A stretch of 38,569 nt of DNA from Nitrospira sp. (GCA_005116955.1 SWDI01000002.1:226518-265086); one strand, 5' to 3'; counted from the stretch's first letter, positions 7,974 to 16,564 are shown. Translations and numbers: made by a program. Notes: generated by a model from the letters alone, not told the origin.

Positions 7974-10900
7974 TTACTTTTTGCCCTTCAGCGAGGTCGG
8001 TGAGGCCTTGGCCTTACCAGACGGCTGCTCCGCAGTCCTTGTCGGCGGAACCTGCGGCATCAACGGTTTGATCCGTTGATCGTCAACCGGGAGGACCTTG
8101 AACAGGCCCCACTGTCCAGCGTTGGCAAAGGCCGGGCGCTGATTCTTCCACAGATAGTCGCCCGCGATCTTGTTCGGACCACCAGCCCCTCCTGTGAGAT
8201 AGGCATTGATGATTTCCGATCCGCCGAACTCCATAGTGCTGACCTGGTCGGCGCCCTGCATATATGGCTCGTGTGGCCATTCATGTCCATCAATCGTGAA
8301 TAGTTGCACCTGTTCACTGAATGCGCCCAACACGTGTACAGCCACGGGATCTCCAACGTGCGCCTGGAGCAGCGGGGTCGAAGGCGTATCCCCGGCTTTC
8401 ACGCAGCTGAAAATCTCGGACACATCACAACCCTTTTCCATTCGCCAGGCCGTCGGCTCCGAGCGGTAGTTGACCGCCGTGATGCCGGCGACTTGCTGAA
8501 TGTAGGGCATGAAGCTCACGCCTACGATGTTGTCCTCGTCCTGGAACATCAACGAGAAATCGCGATAGTTCTTCCGGCTTTCATTTCCAGAAAGTGTCCG
8601 GTCTACAAGGACATCGGCGCGCCAGCTGCTCTTCATTGTAATATCGTCACCCGACACTGGGTCGCGATACCGCGATCCCTTCGGACCAACGATGATAGAA
8701 CCAAACAGGCCATTTCGTGGATTTTCCACGACGTTCCCCCAATCCTGAATCAACGCAGCAAGCTCCCCATATTCAGGGTGAGCATAGTAGGTGTAGGTCT
8801 TGCTCTCGCCGGGACCAACCGTTTGATCACCGGGATTGTTACCCACATTGGCACCGAACGAATCCTTCGGGTTAAACGCCATCATGTCGACGTGGAACCC
8901 GGCTCGCTCCTTGGCCATCTCGTTTTTCAGATTGATTTTCACACAATCACCGACGTTGACGTGCAGAGTCAGTGGGCTCGGCTTGAGTTCTCCGGCCTTG
9001 ACCCGTCCACGATCTCCGTCGAGCACATACATCTTGCCCTGTTCATTGCCGAAAACCATCTTCCGCTCAAGATCGACTTCCATCACACCCGGTGCGCCCT
9101 CATGGTACCGGATCTGTTGATCGATCGCTGAGACATTAAAGGTCTTCACTGGCGACTCAGCCGGACACACCGACGGAGCAGACTTTTGAATTTGCTCACG
9201 ACTGGGTAATGGCTTCAAATCACCCTGCAATTCGTCAAACACACGGAAAATACCCCAACTGCCTTCTGCGAAATGCGACGCACGACCGCTATAGTAGAGA
9301 TAATCTCCGGCTTGTTTCTGTGGTCCCCCGGCGGCTGGAATAGCTGGATCATACCGCTCACCAATCACCAAATGGACCGTACTGCGCGGCATAGCATCTT
9401 TCCCGTACCGTTCCATCGGGAACCAGTGTCCGGTCACGTGCCAGGTATGCACTTCATTGGCCGATCCCACCAGCGCACGCACCATGATCGGATCGCCAAG
9501 ATAGGCGCGTAACAATGGCGTGCCTGGATCACCATGGATACCGGAAACGAACAGTTTGGATGGATCAGGATTGTTGACAAGCCGGACGCTCAACGGCTCC
9601 ACACGCATGCTGTAGCCGCTACCCGTGGTGGCTTCGCCTCCGTTCAGGAACCACATCGCAGACTTGTTGATACGTTCAGGGAACTGATGCGACGGCGGCC
9701 CATCCACCGTCACCGCATTCATCTTCGCCTGAGGATTGTCTGTTGTGATCAGCTCCGCGGATCTGGCATTGCTGTCCATGATATGCATCATGACTTCACG
9801 GAAACTGCCGCGGATGTGGGCCGAAACCGGCTCCAAGGTATGGATGTCCGCGATGGGGCCGCTCCGGATTTCTTTGCCGGTTACCGGATCATGATAGGTT
9901 GAACGTGGCGGCTCGGTGATAAACGCCGAGAACAGCCCATGGCCCCACGTATCCGTTCCGAACACATGGTCGTGCCAATAGATTGTGCCCAAATCGGCAT
10001 CGACATACCAGCGCTCACGAATGAATTCTACGCTCGCGATATCGCTCTTCTTATGACCGTACTTCAACGGCGCATCAAACGTGATGGTCTTGCCATTAAT
10101 TGCCTTGATCCGTACGATTTCAAAGAACTTCGGATCATCCATGCCCACGCCGAGCTCTGTGTTCACATGGAACTTAGACGTATCCGCGACAGTGATACTC
10201 CGAGCCCCGGCTTTCGTATCTGCCGTCAGCACCGTATTGCCCGGGAGCGGCATCCCCTTGTCCGGCTGTGGATCTTTCAGCATCGTGAAGGCCCGCAACG
10301 ACATGTCATAAGAGAACCCGATCGTCGGACCATCGGACGCACTCGTATCGAATTGGAAGAAGTGCGGGTGGAGATTGATCTTGTTCGACCACCCGGTCCG
10401 CGCATCATCTGGAATTTCATTCTTGAAGATGACGTCCACGCAATCATACACGTTTCCACGAATAACAAGCGGTAGTTGCTTTTTAGGATCCTTACGAACT
10501 TCCGCCTCTTCCTCGTGCAACACATAGATCATGCCGATCGGATCAACGACCGCCGCTGTTTTGGCCGTGGCCGGCTTGAGCGTGATCGGCAGCGTGATTG
10601 AATGGATTGTGAAGAACTTCCTCGGCGAATTCTCTGGGCACAAGCTCCACGGACCCTGCGCTCCTGGTTTCGGAGGCTCAGTATCCCTTGTCCCATCTTC
10701 CCGAACGCGGAATGGTTCCAACCACGGCGCACCGCCATGATTTGGCGCAAAGGGTGGCCGTTTCCCAAGATGCGGGCGCAGCCAGGGGAACGCCAACTTA
10801 CCCGTTTGTGGATCAAACGTGATCGGCAGGCGCTTCAGAGGAGCAGGCGACACATAGTCAGCCCACTTGTGTGGGGTCTCCGGTTCATTGAGTGCTAATG

Positions 10901-12719
10901 CCCCTTCCCACTTCCAATTCACCACCGTTGGATCGTTTGCCTTGGCTTGCTGAACTTGATCCTCCGTCTTACCTGGCAATCCCTGCGGAGGCAGCATGTA
11001 CTCCACCCAATCCTTGATGGAGACCTTCACTGGATTGGCTTTCCAATCCGTCTTATCCTTCGTGATTTCCCACTTCTTGCCGCCGTACCAATCAACCGTC
11101 GTACCGACCAGCTTATCGGAACTGATAGCAGCTTTAATCTTGCCCTTCCGATCCGGTAATTCCACAAGTGGTTTCATCACATCGGTCTGGAATCCTGGTT
11201 GCTGCAGCGTGTTATACACCCGCCAGAAGCCCCACATACCCGTCACGTAGTGCTGCGGGATATGGCAATGGAACACAAATTCTCCAGCCAGCGCTTGCAA
11301 CCCACCCGATCCGCCTTCGATCACTTCATCATAGATCTCGGACGGTCCGATTGACTGCACATCCAGTCGGTCGGAGGTATCATTGATCATTGGGAACTTG
11401 ACCGGACCATTCTTCGACAGCGTCGGATCCAGCTTGCTGGTTCCGGGCTGTCTGGCCCAACGAATCGACCCACCATGCAAGTGGTGCGAATGGACGATTT
11501 CTGAGCCACCGATCATGCGGAAGGTCGCAGGATCGCCCAAATAAGAACGTGGGATCGTGGTCGCCGGGTCACCGAACGTATAGGACCCATAGCCTTGCGA
11601 TTCATCAGCAAAACCAACGAGATGCTCTTGCATCTCCAACCGCGTCCCATGCGGCTCACTACGATAGTTGAGCAACCGAGCGGCCGGTCGATAGGTATCC
11701 GTATGGGCATCGCGCTGCGGGAGCATATCGCCCTTGCGATTCAAAAGCCGGAATGTCTCGTCACCGGCCTCATGATAGAAAATCACGAATTCCCGGAAGT
11801 CCGAGCCCTTTTCCTTATCGATAATGGCTTCCCAACCGCTCTTCATCTCCTCGCCTGTGAAGGGGCTCAAGAAACGAGATCCCCGTGGCTCCACCACGAG
11901 CGAACCCAGCAACCCGAGAGAATACTGATCTCTCGAGGCATGGCTGTGGAACGCATGTCCACCCTCTTGGGTGTCTGGGCCGATATACCACTCAAACTCA
12001 CCGGTCTTTCCCGTTGCCACCAAGGCCTCCGGATTATTGGCCGTTGCCGGTTTTCCGCTGTTGGTCACCAACAACTGTGACCCGTTGATGATGATGTTCG
12101 TGGGTTCGCCTTCGATCTGGTTGCGGAGTGTAATCCGCAAGCAATCGCCCTGGTTGGCACGAATGACCAGCGGCTGAATCAAGTCACCCTGCAGACCGTT
12201 GGAGATCGCGCCTTCAGCGAACGAGGGATCTTCGCTCTCACGCGCGGTGCGGTTTTTGACTTCTTCCGCACGCACCCCTGCGACATCCTCGGTGAGGGCA
12301 TACATGAAACCTGGATAGAAGTCTCCGAACCGATTCACCGTGATCTCGACGTTCATCGCGGTCACGTCGTATGAACGAACCGGTGCCGTCGCCGGGCATC
12401 GGCCACCCTGTGTCACCTTCACCTTGTCCATATCGTCGGCGACGAGCAACACCCCCTGCTGCATGGCGTGAGAACCGGCGCCTTGGAATGGTCCTTTTGA
12501 GTGGACCTGCCGCTCAATCTGCTCGACGGCCTTTGACATCTTGTCCATCAGCGCTGGGCCGGCCTGCGCACTGACTGGTGTCACAAGACCCGCAGTCGAA
12601 CCTTGAGCCACATGCGCATCGTGCGACATGATCGCACTAGCCGGCAGCGCCCCAGCTAATATTAGGCTGGCTGCGAACCCCAAGATTCCCGGCCCCATCC
12701 ATTTCGTTGATTCACTCAT
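7974..12719 (-). CDS. Giant multicopper oxidase, MofA/OmpB type (copy 1, 1581 aa)
   Basis: This exported oxidase is predicted to have six cupredoxin domains as three two-domain repeats. Each repeat starts near a GLLGSLVVEPRGS / GLFSAFITEPPRS / GLFGSIIVGPKGS strand. Copper ligands are visible as HSHHLHGG (about residue 409), HCHIPQHYVTGM (about 482, with the type 1 Cys and axial Met), LHPHFF (about 782) and WHDHVFG (about 913). The cysteine-containing sites thus precede the other two, a permuted order. Relatives include Leptothrix MofA (Mn) and Geobacter OmpB (Fe oxide), so metal oxidation or extracellular electron transfer is likely; the substrate cannot be read. The true start is the ATG at 12719 behind AGGAGGGTG. 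A GTG at 12770 belongs to an inserted mini-element. A signal peptide spans about residues 1-29. Confidence 0.93.
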   Translation of the reverse strand: MSESTKWMGPGILGFAASLILAGALPASAIMSHDAHVAQGSTAGLVTPVSAQAGPALMDKMSKAVEQIERQVHSKGPFQGAGSHAMQQGVLLVADDMDKVKVTQGGRCPATAPVRSYDVTAMNVEITVNRFGDFYPGFMYALTEDVAGVRAEEVKNRTARESEDPSFAEGAISNGLQGDLIQPLVIRANQGDCLRITLRNQIEGEPTNIIINGSQLLVTNSGKPATANNPEALVATGKTGEFEWYIGPDTQEGGHAFHSHASRDQYSLGLLGSLVVEPRGSRFLSPFTGEEMKSGWEAIIDKEKGSDFREFVIFYHEAGDETFRLLNRKGDMLPQRDAHTDTYRPAARLLNYRSEPHGTRLEMQEHLVGFADESQGYGSYTFGDPATTIPRSYLGDPATFRMIGGSEIVHSHHLHGGSIRWARQPGTSKLDPTLSKNGPVKFPMINDTSDRLDVQSIGPSEIYDEVIEGGSGGLQALAGEFVFHCHIPQHYVTGMWGFWRVYNTLQQPGFQTDVMKPLVELPDRKGKIKAAISSDKLVGTTVDWYGGKKWEITKDKTDWKANPVKVSIKDWVEYMLPPQGLPGKTEDQVQQAKANDPTVVNWKWEGALALNEPETPHKWADYVSPAPLKRLPITFDPQTGKLAFPWLRPHLGKRPPFAPNHGGAPWLEPFRVREDGTRDTEPPKPGAQGPWSLCPENSPRKFFTIHSITLPITLKPATAKTAAVVDPIGMIYVLHEEEAEVRKDPKKQLPLVIRGNVYDCVDVIFKNEIPDDARTGWSNKINLHPHFFQFDTSASDGPTIGFSYDMSLRAFTMLKDPQPDKGMPLPGNTVLTADTKAGARSITVADTSKFHVNTELGVGMDDPKFFEIVRIKAINGKTITFDAPLKYGHKKSDIASVEFIRERWYVDADLGTIYWHDHVFGTDTWGHGLFSAFITEPPRSTYHDPVTGKEIRSGPIADIHTLEPVSAHIRGSFREVMMHIMDSNARSAELITTDNPQAKMNAVTVDGPPSHQFPERINKSAMWFLNGGEATTGSGYSMRVEPLSVRLVNNPDPSKLFVSGIHGDPGTPLLRAYLGDPIMVRALVGSANEVHTWHVTGHWFPMERYGKDAMPRSTVHLVIGERYDPAIPAAGGPQKQAGDYLYYSGRASHFAEGSWGIFRVFDELQGDLKPLPSREQIQKSAPSVCPAESPVKTFNVSAIDQQIRYHEGAPGVMEVDLERKMVFGNEQGKMYVLDGDRGRVKAGELKPSPLTLHVNVGDCVKINLKNEMAKERAGFHVDMMAFNPKDSFGANVGNNPGDQTVGPGESKTYTYYAHPEYGELAALIQDWGNVVENPRNGLFGSIIVGPKGSRYRDPVSGDDITMKSSWRADVLVDRTLSGNESRKNYRDFSLMFQDEDNIVGVSFMPYIQQVAGITAVNYRSEPTAWRMEKGCDVSEIFSCVKAGDTPSTPLLQAHVGDPVAVHVLGAFSEQVQLFTIDGHEWPHEPYMQGADQVSTMEFGGSEIINAYLTGGAGGPNKIAGDYLWKNQRPAFANAGQWGLFKVLPVDDQRIKPLMPQVPPTRTAEQPSGKAKASPTSLKGKK

Positions 12720-12757
12720 ACGTTCACCCTCCTCCAGAAAATATTTCTCCGCACTAG

Positions 12758-12788
12758 TGGACTGTAACACTTAAATAGTTAGTATAAT
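12758..12788 (+). promoter_or_regulatory. Promoter inside the mini-element (reads rightward)
   Basis: TGGACT (12758-12763) and a perfect TATAAT (12783-12788) are 19 bases apart, a long but workable spacing. GGAGGG and an ATG follow at 12798-12810. It is present unchanged in the second copy at 38476-38506. It points away from the oxidase gene. Confidence 0.45.
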
Positions 12789-12807
12789 TGCGCCTATGGA
12801 GGGCGCG

Positions 12808-12948
12808 ATGAAACTGACTAACCGCGAACGCATGGAACTGCAACGGCAAGCCATACGCCAATACAACAAGCAGCCCAAACCCGTGAAGTGGAAGTACTTC
12901 GATCCATCGCGACGAATTACTCCCGAATCAATCGTTACAGGCCACTAG
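12808..12948 (+). CDS. 46-aa internally deleted IS630-type transposase
   Basis: The frame starts at an ATG with GGAGGG seven bases before it and stops at the TAG inside the terminal CTAG. The first 15 residues (MKLTNRERMELQRQA) look like the start of an IS630 transposase. The rest (RQYNKQPKPVKWKYFDPSRR) looks like the end of one, where 'YN...KPFKW.Y' is usual. The catalytic DDE core is absent, so the product cannot transpose the element. It may be a mere relic or may bind the element ends. Confidence 0.55.
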   Translation: MKLTNRERMELQRQAIRQYNKQPKPVKWKYFDPSRRITPESIVTGH

Positions 12949-13096
12949 TTGGGAACAACGTCAGACAAATTTCCGTTCAAAAGAATACTGTCAAGGAATG
13001 TTCTCGTAGAGGTCACACTTACTTGGGAGGATTGTTGCAACTGAATCACGAAGCACACACCACTGTGTAGCAAACAAAATTTATAGCGTTGGGACA

Positions 13097-13125
13097 TATA
13101 TATAGATTCCAAAGACCTTTTGCAA
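13097..13125 (-). promoter_or_regulatory. Predicted promoter for oxidase 1
   Basis: On the minus strand TTGCAA (13125-13120) and TATATA (13102-13097) are 17 bases apart. Transcription from about 13090 would give a leader of some 370 bases that includes the whole mini-element; before the insertion it would have been about 175 bases. Both boxes are palindromic, so strand assignment relies on the gene downstream. Confidence 0.3.
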
Positions 13126-13261
13126 CAGATGCTACAGGGATTTTTAGGCTACAGTAGTCTTCCTTCGTCATCATACCAGATGACACGGTCGGAATGCCTT
13201 CTGATACTGGCAGGTCGAGCGGCATAGCTGGTTACCCATACACCTTTTTCCGGTGAGGCTT

Positions 13262-13347
13262 TCAGAAGAACACCCGGCTCGTCCAAGTAACGGTGGAGTT
13301 GCACTGATCACTAATCCCTGATCGTAATAGAGGGCTTGGCCCTCTTC
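13262..13347 (-). pseudogene. Decayed 3' end of a MEMO-family gene
   Basis: Read on the minus strand, this stretch encodes EEGQALYYD, then after a one-base deletion GISDQCNSTVTWTSRVFF and a stop. The intact MEMO-family protein at 24809 ends EKGQVLRYDRG then ITDQYNSTVTYASLAFF and a stop. The DNA also aligns along this stretch, with most changes at third positions. Only about 28 codons survive and no start or upstream body remains. It is a true remnant of a second copy or of a closely related gene. Confidence 0.7.
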
Positions 13348-13484
13348 GACCGGGTGCAAACGCCACCCTGCATCCCGAAACCACACCCTAAATTTCGGCG
13401 TTGTCTTGCCAATTTGCTGTATTCCTCTCGACGCAGGCCTCTCCGGCCATTGACTCTCCGCCAATGTTCCCGGTACAGGAAGCA

Positions 13485-14360
13485 ATGAGAGCAATTCCGC
13501 GTATCTTCGGTATCTTTCTCGTCCTGGTTGTCCTGGGACTCTCCCTGCACCCAGCGACTGGAACAGCAAACGGAGAATCGCCATATGACGGCGTCGCCAC
13601 ATTCGCCTCGCGCTCGCCCATGATGACCATCCCTGAAGGCCACTTTTTCATGGGAACTGCCAGGACGACCCAGACTTCTTTCAGCCTTGAGTTTCCGTAC
13701 GATGACACCGAACAACCACAGCGCCGTGTGTGGCTTGACCGGTTCGAAATCGATCGCGATGAAGTCAGCCTTGGTGAGTTCCTACTCTGGTTACAGCAGC
13801 AGCGCCGTCCCATTTCTAGCGACTTGCGCAAACTGATCGACCATATGATGACCGTCCATGCCATGCGGCCTGAAGCGCTTGCTCATTGGCCCGCGCTCTA
13901 CGTCACCTGGGCGGAGGCCTTAGACTTTTGTCGCGCACAGGGCAAACACCTCCCGACCGAGGCTGAGTGGGAAAAAGCCGCCCGAGGAGAGAAGGGGAAT
14001 CTCTTTCCCTGGGGGCACCGACCTCCTGCGCCGGGGTTGGCCATGTTCGGGCAGTACCATATGCACGAAATTCCGATCGTGGCCTCGGTTGAGAGTGGTG
14101 AGCAGGGACGAAGTCCCTATGGCCTGCATCACATGGCTGGGAATGCCGCCGAATGGGTCGACGATTGGTTTGGGATCGATTACTATGCGACCATGCCAGA
14201 GCGCAATCCGAGGGGAACCAACCCAGGTCGCTATAAGGTGGTGCGAGGCGGTTCCTGGAAAAGTGCTCCGGTGTTGCTACGAACAGCCACGAGAAGCGGA
14301 GCCGCACCCAAACAGCGGGCAGCTACGATTGGGTTTCGCTGTGCAAAATCAATCCGATAG
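13485..14360 (+). CDS. SUMF1 / formylglycine-enzyme-fold protein, exported
   Basis: The 291-aa product has a signal peptide (residues 1 to about 27) and one SUMF1 (FGE-sulfatase) domain. Visible features are MMTIPEGHFFMG, FEIDRDEVSLGEF, LPTEAEWEKAARG, MAGNAAEWVDDWF, VRGGSWKS and the closing IGFRCAK. The paired cysteines that bind copper and form the active site in true formylglycine-generating enzymes are absent from the segment after GGSW. It is therefore unlikely to make formylglycine. NirV-type relatives beside copper nitrite reductases share the fold, which fits the copper-gene neighbourhood. ATG 13485 was chosen because it opens the signal peptide and has AGGA just upstream; 13401 and 13464 are longer options. 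Confidence 0.8.
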   Translation: MRAIPRIFGIFLVLVVLGLSLHPATGTANGESPYDGVATFASRSPMMTIPEGHFFMGTARTTQTSFSLEFPYDDTEQPQRRVWLDRFEIDRDEVSLGEFLLWLQQQRRPISSDLRKLIDHMMTVHAMRPEALAHWPALYVTWAEALDFCRAQGKHLPTEAEWEKAARGEKGNLFPWGHRPPAPGLAMFGQYHMHEIPIVASVESGEQGRSPYGLHHMAGNAAEWVDDWFGIDYYATMPERNPRGTNPGRYKVVRGGSWKSAPVLLRTATRSGAAPKQRAATIGFRCAKSIR

Positions 14361-14379
14361 TGGAGGAGAGAGCTACCTT

Positions 14380-15024
14380 ATGAAGACGCTGATGATCCTG
14401 GGATACGTTGTGGTTACCTTGGCGGCGATGAGTCTCGCTCCAAACGCCCCGTCCTCTCTCGGCGCCGTGACCGAACCCAACGATGGAACCGGTTGGAAAC
14501 TCTATACGAACGCCCGCTTTGGTTTCTCCGTCCGCTATCCCGATGACTGGCGACTTGGTAATCCGCTGCCGGACGGCGTCGGCGTGACGCTGTCCCCCAC
14601 GGTCGAGCATAGTCTCGTCGCCTTATCGGGTCATATGAATATCGTCGGTGGGACCAGTCAAGATGGGCGGCAGACGCTCGACGAGTTTGCCACAGCTCAT
14701 CGCCGCATTATCACGGAACTCTACGGAAAGAAGCACATCCCCATCACGTGGAGACCGGATCAGGAGAGGCTGTTGGCCGGATTTCCTGGAAAACGACTCA
14801 CCTTTACCTATGTCGACAGCACCGCGGGCGAGGTGATTGAACACCACGTCATGTCCCTCGGTCGGAACGAGGGACGAGGCATCCGAGTCAAAGTGCCGCT
14901 TTCTGGGGAACACCAACTCATGCCACTGATTGAGCGGATGCTCGCGACTTACCAACCTGGGCGAGATCAGAACGCGGTCAGCCCTCTCATGCCGAAACCT
15001 GAACTACCGGTTGCGCCACGATGA
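14380..15024 (+). CDS. Exported PsbP-like / DUF1795-like protein (214 aa)
   Basis: A signal peptide (about residues 1-29) precedes WKLYTNARFGFSVRYPDDWR, the opening typical of PsbP-like single-domain proteins. Later come VTLSPTVEHSLVALSG, KRLTFTYVDS and EHHVMSLGRNEGRGIRVKVP, consistent with the alternating strands of that fold. GGAGGAGAG lies nine bases before the ATG, a very good ribosome site; the longer frame from 14089 overlaps the SUMF1 gene and is not needed. It follows the SUMF1 gene by 19 bases and is probably cotranscribed with it. Its role is unknown. Confidence 0.75.
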   Translation: MKTLMILGYVVVTLAAMSLAPNAPSSLGAVTEPNDGTGWKLYTNARFGFSVRYPDDWRLGNPLPDGVGVTLSPTVEHSLVALSGHMNIVGGTSQDGRQTLDEFATAHRRIITELYGKKHIPITWRPDQERLLAGFPGKRLTFTYVDSTAGEVIEHHVMSLGRNEGRGIRVKVPLSGEHQLMPLIERMLATYQPGRDQNAVSPLMPKPELPVAPR

Positions 15025-15056
15025 AGGTGAGGCGAACCTCACCCCAGCCTATCCCA

Positions 15057-15830
15057 TCACTTGGCCTCAAACGACAGATCGAGTGACACCGTCTCATTGG
15101 GCTTTACAGTAATGTCCCGCTCTTGGCTTCCGAGGATCGGATGCCAGGCCTTGAGGTGATACGTCCCGGCCGGGAGATCGCCGATGGCAAACGAACCAGT
15201 GGGATCCGTGACCGCATAATACGGATTGTCGATCGCATAGCCCCAGTTCTGCATGTAGGGATGCATGCCGCACTGCATGGTAAACACTTTTCGCCCTTTG
15301 ACCAGCTGTACGACATCGGTAGTCCCACTCACATGCAGCGCAGGTCGATGGAGAACAATATCGACGCCGGCTTGATCGTACGCATAGCCTTGAATGTCGT
15401 GGGACACCGGATCACGATTAAACACCGTAATGCGACGCTTGTCGCTGACCACGGTGACGAAGGGCAGAAACTGGCACAGACTCGCTTCCACTTCCGCATC
15501 GGTGAAGGTGAAGGGCTTACCTTTCTGGATGCCTTCCACGACGAGGACCACATCCTTAAGCCCCCCCTCCGGCCCAAGATTAACTTCTTTCAGGAGCCGA
15601 TGCCCTTTACCATCCGATACCATGCCGCAATACTCGCGGTCGTAATAGCGGCGCAGCTCAAATTCTTTGGGTTCCGGAACAGTCCCGGTAAACGTCACCT
15701 TCCCCCGCACCGTCGCTCCATCCACCACCGGTGCCGACTCATAGGCCCCGGCATCGGTTCGTAGTCCGATTGTCAGGATCACCGACACACAGCCCGCCGC
15801 CCATAATGCGCCCATCATAGCCGTTCTCAT
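15057..15830 (-). CDS. Exported cupredoxin-like protein with CGMHPYM motif (copy 2)
   Basis: This is the paralog of the protein at 7068-7850, similar along its length. It has a signal peptide (1 to about 29), a first strand region GATVRGKVTFTG, VSHDIQGYAYD with the candidate His ligand, MQCGMHPYMQNWG with Cys, His and Met, and the C-terminal GSFAIGDLPAGTYHLKAWHP. The motif and the flanking DNPYYAVT are the best conserved parts, as expected if they form the metal site. The ATG at 15830 has GGAGGAAAT directly upstream; a longer frame to 15881 is unlikely. It starts 19 bases after the DUF4412-like gene and completes the second oxidase module. Confidence 0.75.
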   Translation of the reverse strand: MRTAMMGALWAAGCVSVILTIGLRTDAGAYESAPVVDGATVRGKVTFTGTVPEPKEFELRRYYDREYCGMVSDGKGHRLLKEVNLGPEGGLKDVVLVVEGIQKGKPFTFTDAEVEASLCQFLPFVTVVSDKRRITVFNRDPVSHDIQGYAYDQAGVDIVLHRPALHVSGTTDVVQLVKGRKVFTMQCGMHPYMQNWGYAIDNPYYAVTDPTGSFAIGDLPAGTYHLKAWHPILGSQERDITVKPNETVSLDLSFEAK

Positions 15831-15849
15831 ATTTCCTCCGGTCATGCGA

Positions 15850-16446
15850 CTAAGGTTGCGTATCGGCGGATGGATTCGCATTATCCAGCCGTCGTGGAAG
15901 TTCGAAGAGGAACGGAGATTGCTCCGTGAAGATCACCCGACGAAACTCCTCCGACCACTTTCCCTGCTTACTCACCGTCTTCAGCGGAAACCGCTCGGCC
16001 TTGGTTACCCATCTATAATACTGCCGAGTTTCACCCTGTTCAGCAACCGTCACTTCGAACAGTTCCGTGGGATGACCATTCAGCGTCTCGTCACCCACCA
16101 ACTCGCGTGAGACCTCTCCGCCCATTTTCTCAGTCATCATCAACAAATGGTCGGCCGCGATCGGGATCTCAAGATACTGCCGACGCTCCGAGAGGATGAG
16201 CCACGAATGCTGCTTGTCCATCCGAACGATCATGATACTGGCGCCTCGCTGGGGTTGTGCGTATTCGAACCGCCAACGATCGCCCTTAGCGTTGACATGG
16301 GCCGTGATGACAGACGCGCCGTTTTTTACGACCCGCTCAGCCGAAAAATCAAGCGCTGTAGCTGGCTCTGGTACACTCCCTGTGGCAATCGACACGAGCC
16401 AGATCAAGAACAGACGAATTGAGAGAGGGAGCCCTCGCGGTTCCAT
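15850..16446 (-). CDS. Exported DUF4412-like protein (198 aa)
   Basis: A signal peptide (about residues 8-31) is followed by FSAERVVKNGASVITAHVNAKGDRWRFE, then MIVRMDKQHSWLI, YLEIPIAAD and a C-terminal YYRWVTKAERFPLKTVSK. This resembles DUF4412 and related LolA-like beta proteins that follow lipoprotein or copper-protein genes. No metal motif is visible. It lies between the terminator of oxidase 2 and the second cupredoxin-like gene, on the same strand, and has no counterpart in the first module. Confidence 0.65.
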   Translation of the reverse strand: MEPRGLPLSIRLFLIWLVSIATGSVPEPATALDFSAERVVKNGASVITAHVNAKGDRWRFEYAQPQRGASIMIVRMDKQHSWLILSERRQYLEIPIAADHLLMMTEKMGGEVSRELVGDETLNGHPTELFEVTVAEQGETRQYYRWVTKAERFPLKTVSKQGKWSEEFRRVIFTEQSPFLFELPRRLDNANPSADTQP

Positions 16447-16497
16447 CAGTCTTTTTACCGTATGGTTGAGCTGAGTTCAAGACATCGTTCGCCGTTG

Positions 16498-16541
16498 AAA
16501 AACGAACGGGGGAACCCGGCTCTCACGAGCCAGATTCCCCC
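16498..16541 (-). terminator. Intrinsic terminator after oxidase 2
   Basis: On the minus strand a stem with five terminal G-C pairs (GGGGGAA ... TTCCCCC) and an inner GGCTC/GAGCC is followed by GTTCG and five T. It separates the oxidase from the small genes downstream, as in the first module. Confidence 0.7.
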
Positions 16542-16564
16542 GCCCATTAAGTCTCCACGTCGGT

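Larger units (their letters stand above)
12754..12948 (+). mobile_element. 195-bp IS630-derived mini-element (MITE-like)
   Basis: The ends are imperfect inverted repeats: CTAGTGGACTGTAACACTT at the left and CTAGTGGCCTGTAACGATT read from the right, 16 of 19 identical. Both ends lie in CTAG, the target favoured by IS630 elements. Inside is one 46-codon frame whose start resembles an IS630 transposase N-terminus and whose end resembles the C-terminus, so the element looks like an internally deleted IS630. It sits 35 bases upstream of the oxidase 1 start codon. Its first 99 bases (with one flanking A) occur again, identical, at 38471-38569. Confidence 0.8.
12949..13484. other. Intergenic stretch with promoter and a gene remnant
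   Basis: This 536-base gap between the mini-element and the SUMF1-domain gene holds the predicted oxidase promoter and the decayed MEMO-like 3' end, both listed separately. Nothing else is recognisable; the longer open frames near 13171-13864 are antisense to the SUMF1 gene. Confidence 0.5.

Noticed and set aside
8304-9131. 275-aa open frame on the plus strand, with others at 9939-10475 and 11595-12080
   Set aside because: They lie antisense inside oxidase 1 and mirror its codon pattern; no domain is visible.
12720-12770. 17-codon N-terminal extension of oxidase 1 from a GTG
   Set aside because: The GTG lies inside the inserted mini-element; the ATG at 12719 has a strong ribosome site and opens a signal peptide.
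15123-15764. 213-aa open frame on the plus strand
   Set aside because: It is antisense to the second cupredoxin-like gene, and the sense frame has a signal peptide, ribosome site and paralog.
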